From Phycomyces blakesleeanus NRRL 1555(-) (taxonomy: Eukaryota > Mucoromycota > Mucoromycetes > Mucorales > Phycomycetaceae): 64,000 bases of DNA. The stretch lies in NCBI RefSeq assembly GCF_001638985.1, contig NW_017265135.1, forward strand, positions 1 to 64,000, read 5' to 3'. Made by a program: the position numbers and the translations under genes. How positions within the stretch are numbered: position 1 is the first letter of the stretch; the number at the start of each line of letters is the position of its first letter. The notes under the pieces were generated by a model that did not search any database, was not told the DNA's origin, and saw only the letters and a list, made by a program, of their open reading frames with translations. Positions 60,514 through 64,000 of the stretch are shown here, one piece after another.

Positions 60514-61013
60514 AAAATACCCCTTCCAAGGTCATAAGAAAACCATTCTTTTGCATTTATTTTAAAGGATCTATCACATGTATTTTGAAAATAAACAAGA
60601 ACTATTGTTTCCTTTTGTATTTGCATCGTTTTTTTATACACAATTTATTAGGCGTTATAGTATATATCAGCTATTTATCTGGGGAAACGGAACTTGTTAA
60701 TGAACATGACAAATATTTCTATACTTTATTTCAAAAAAAAATGTGGCACTACTATGAAACAATTTGACTCTACGCTTGTGGAAGCTTCTCTATATGCATC
60801 TTTTTTTTTTCAAAACGGTGTCGCAAGGAAAAAGATTAAAATGTTACTCTTTAAAAAAGCAGTGAGAAGTAGCAGTTTTTTTGTTTAAAAGATCAATAGA
60901 TAAAGCGGTGTCGTATATTTCATTGAGACGAATGCAATTTTTGTTTATTGATCATCATTATCGGAATCTTCAAAATCAAAATCAGTTGTTATAGGGACCT
61001 GACTGCGGCGACG
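60514..61013. other. 3' flank of polygalacturonase copy 3
   Basis: AT-rich, no gene seen. Short open frames have no family resemblance. Confidence 0.7.
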
Positions 61014-61994
61014 TTAAGATGGTGTCCAACATGTATTTGGCGAGCTGTTGGAATCTTCAGGTGCATATGTCCCAAAAAATGAAGAAAAGTGCACTTCTTT
61101 TCTGCATTTACGAAGTGCTGGTAATATAAACTTCTTCATTCTCAAACAATGGTTTTGCCACGCATACAGACAATCCACTGTTTTTTCAAAAAGCTCCAGC
61201 TTATCAAGATAGGTGGATATAAATAAAGTAGAAACTGGCTTGGCTACATATATATCTTTTAGTTGTTTTATGGCAAGAATATACCTCATAGGTCCTGTCA
61301 AGTCTATCCCAGCCGTAAATACACAATCACCGCAAGCTTCATTGAAAGGAAGGTCCAATAGGTAGGTCAAAATAGCTTTATTTATTCTAATATTTTTGGC
61401 CTGCTATTGCAAGCACTTGATTAAAGGAGTTTTGTTACGCTTCCATTCGCTAGTAGACAGCTTTATATTCTTTGTTGTAAATATTAAATCAATACGTTGA
61501 CCAAATCCACTATTGAGAGGAATAGTAGAGCTATATATTTTCTCCTGGATTTTTGCAATAGACTTGGATGCTTTGCAAGTGATTTCTCAACCTAACATGT
61601 CCAGTATAGTATCGTCCAGAATTTCATCGAGTATCTTAAAAAAATTCCAATAAATTGTCAGCCCACCCTCTATATTATTAGGGCAAATGGATGGGTCAGA
61701 CAAACAGTGTTTAGCCAGCATATCAATAATACCCGATATTTGCAAAGAGTCCGTATGATTTGATCCCCGCAATTATAGCTTTTTCTTTGACAGCAGAAGC
61801 TCGTACCTGTTTTTGTCGAGCTTTCCGTTGTTAGTGCCTTTGACAAGCATTTCTTTGTATAGATTTTTTGAAGTAAGTAGCATTCCTGTGAACATGATAA
61901 TATTGAGACTGTCTAACTCTTCCCAGAATGTATCGTTCAGATATTGGCAGAAAAGTGAAGTTATTTTATTATTGCCAACATCAACTATACGCAA
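61014..61994 (-). pseudogene. Decayed Mucorales-type repeat protein with D...EWK motif
   Basis: One continuous minus-strand reading frame interrupted by about three stops (near 61773, 61587 and 61409) spans roughly 330 codons. It includes TYLLDLPFNEACGDCVFTAG, GPMRYILAIKQLKDIYVAK and LELFEKTVDCLYAWQNHC at the C-terminal side, and GFGQRIDLIFTTKNIKLSTS followed by EWKR in the middle. From memory this arrangement (RxD, about 14 residues, ExK, then QxxKNIRxN) belongs to a large uncharacterised repeat family in Mucorales, and it recalls PD-(D/E)XK nucleases. That link is inference. The frame is dead here. Confidence 0.55.
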
Positions 61995-63797
61995 CAGGGA
62001 AATTTTAAGTGCATTGATTTGACTAATCTCTGTGTTTTACATGCCATAATCGAGTAAAATCTAGAGATAATGGTCCAGAACAGATCATATAGTTGCTAAT
62101 AAACCTGCCAGGGTCATATCTCAGTAATGTAACATGTACATCAGGTACTCGTGCCCTTAACAATTCTTCAATGACAACCGATCATTAGCAAATGGAGAAG
62201 TTAAATTAGGGAACCAAATATTTATGTAAACAGCTAAGGTTTTCTTTATTAGATAAATACGTTACATTGTCAAAAGCTACAAATGTATTAAATGCGCATG
62301 TAACAGTACAAAAATAATAGACAACATAAAGAAAATATCTTTTAAAGCTTATACAAATCTGCACCATATATTACTCGCAGCTATATTGAGCAAATCTTAT
62401 CTTTTAAACCTTTTTATTTCAATATCTATATTTCTTATATAACAATACATTTAAGTCAGCCATTCTATTAGCAAAGAGTTGACATTTTAAATCACTGATG
62501 CTAACAGAATATAAAATGTACTTATATGAGCTTATTACATAGACTTCATCTGATTTAAAAGATAAACACAAACCTAAACCCATTGATTATTCATCTGAAC
62601 AGAAAACTCTTGTTGAGCAAACAAAGCTCGTACAACTTATATTTTGAAAGGCCTGCTGTTTTTTTGCTCTGTTTAAAATTGTTAGATTCTTTTTCTCTAA
62701 TAGAAGCCGCTACACCTTTATTTCTTTCTTTCAAGAATCGTTACAAACCTCTCTTTTTTTTCTTGAGCTTTCTAACTTTATAAAATACTGTTAGAACCTC
62801 AGTACAGTCATATTGTACTTTTTGGTCAGACTCAAGCCCATTCCAAAAAATAATAATATTACAGACGAGTGTGGTGATACCTAACCCACACAACTCTTTT
62901 TTTTTTTTTGAAAGAACGTCAATCGTCAATTCAACTACTTTAACGGAGTTGAGTTTCATGAGTTCCTTTTCAGTGAAGAGGACCAAAGTAAATGGAGTCT
63001 TCCATCTATTTTACACATCTCTTGAATCCTTTCATCGCTGACGTGTACCCCTTTAAAAAAAACTAAAGGAAAAAATTCGTGACTATTTTCATATGCATGT
63101 GACTACTAGAGCTAAAGACCATGAAAAAAAAAGGCAAAAAGTAAACAAAAAAGGACGCAAAAAACAGAAAAAGACGAGCGACAACGATGCGAAACCTTAT
63201 TTACCATCAGAACCTACAATTCTGCTCATGCGAATAGCTCATTAGCTTATATATAACTCTCATCATGTTCTTGCAGAAATGAGTTTGTCAGAACATTGCG
63301 CATTAAAGATCAATTTTCTATTTTTCTCATTCAACTTGACGCCCGATGTTGATTCGCGCATCCTTTTAACAGCCACTCATGATAGAAAGCAAGAGTTTTT
63401 AGGGTAAAAAACAGAAGGCACACGCGTTTAAAAACTGTTAGACTCTTGAAAGTACTTGTTAAATATACTTACAGTCGATGTCTGGTTGATTTTCTTAGAA
63501 AGATAATAGAGTTTTGACTGTTACAAGAGTAATATCTAAAACTTTATATGATACCAAAAAGCGTGTATACTTTTTAATAATGAACAATACAAGACACATT
63601 AAAACACAAGAGCAAATGTTTTTAAAGAAGAGTGACTTTATTTTATAGGATTTAGTAAAGACTTTTAGAAGGAAGTTACTGTGTCAAGATACCTGCTTTA
63701 CACGCTTGATAGTTATTTTCTTTTTTCGAGCCTCGATCTCTCCAAGCTATTTTCAAGTCGGGGCTTGTTATATTTTGCAGGAAGGTACTTTGGTTTA
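61995..63797. other. AT-rich region without recognised genes
   Basis: No gene supported. A Lys-rich minus frame at 62741-62986 is not recognisable. A-rich and T-rich runs occur near 62740-62765 and 62898-62910. Confidence 0.6.
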
Positions 63798-64000
63798 TAC
63801 AGTGAGGGGCAAAAAGAATCGCCTTTTTTTTAAAATGCCGAAATCAGCAAACGTAATAGTCTTTCTCTTTTTCTCAAATTAACATTTTATGAAATGAACA
63901 ATCAAACCGAATGCACAAAAAAGATTACTAAGATTTCCACCAATGGACATAAAAACACGGATAATACAACTCGTGCAATCATTGTCCATGAGAATGTTAA
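63798..64000 (+). mobile_element. 5' end of a Tc1-like transposon, cut by the window edge
   Basis: TA followed by CAGTGAGGGGCAAAAAGAAT is a typical Tc1-type terminal repeat beginning at a TA target. About 95 bp inside, an ATG at 63894 opens a frame that stays open to the window end (35 codons), starting MNNQTECTKKITKIS and reaching TTRAIIVHENV. A position just inside the terminal repeat fits a transposase N terminus. The family cannot be fixed from this fragment, and the right end lies outside. Confidence 0.6.

Overview
This is a nuclear segment of a filamentous fungus, most likely an early-diverging Mucoromycota species (Mucorales-like). The evidence is AT-rich DNA full of microsatellites, genes broken by many short GT-AG introns, a fungal gene set (Zn2Cys6 regulator, Rua1-type regulator, Zds1, GPI2, GH28 polygalacturonases), decayed Tc1-type transposases, and decayed copies of protein families that I associate with Mucorales. 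I joined exons by hand, using splice consensus, reading phase and family motifs; a transcriptome would be needed to confirm them.

Layout. 1-21 kb is conserved: the 3' part of a PIG-C/GPI2 gene (+); a Rua1-C-type regulator (-) with a His/Gln/Asn tract; an F-box/WD40 ubiquitin-ligase receptor (-, 7 exons); an RBM39-like splicing factor (-, 14 exons); a Zds1-like PP2A regulator (+); and an AcuK/ERT1-like Zn2Cys6 factor (-) with a probable GC-AG intron. 21-27 kb is accessory DNA. Two almost identical but dead Tc1-type transposase copies lie head-out as a ~985 bp inverted repeat. Between them are a GTAAGY minisatellite, an A29 run and an intact 299-codon ORF with a possible PD-(D/E)XK-like signature. 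A 209 bp foldback MITE lies just outside.

28-52 kb is housekeeping again: MTHFR, RIO1 kinase, NC2-beta/DR1 and CARM1/PRMT4 (all +); an AMT/MEP ammonium transporter, a PIP 5-kinase and an acyl-CoA dehydrogenase ending in the peroxisomal signal SKL (all -); and CTNNBL1 (+). 52-60.5 kb is a small polygalacturonase cluster: two intact secreted GH28 genes with the same intron phases and similar TATA spacing, on either side of a degenerate copy. 60.5-64 kb is decayed repeat DNA, ending in the 5' end of a further Tc1-like element cut by the window edge.

Themes: splicing (RBM39, CTNNBL1), transcription and chromatin (ERT1, Rua1-like, DR1, CARM1), ribosome maturation (RIO1), lipid and one-carbon metabolism (PIP5K, ACAD, MTHFR, GPI2), nitrogen uptake (AMT, with GATA sites upstream) and pectin breakdown (GH28). 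The most unusual structure is the inverted Tc1/minisatellite/nuclease-like unit at 22.2-26.1 kb.
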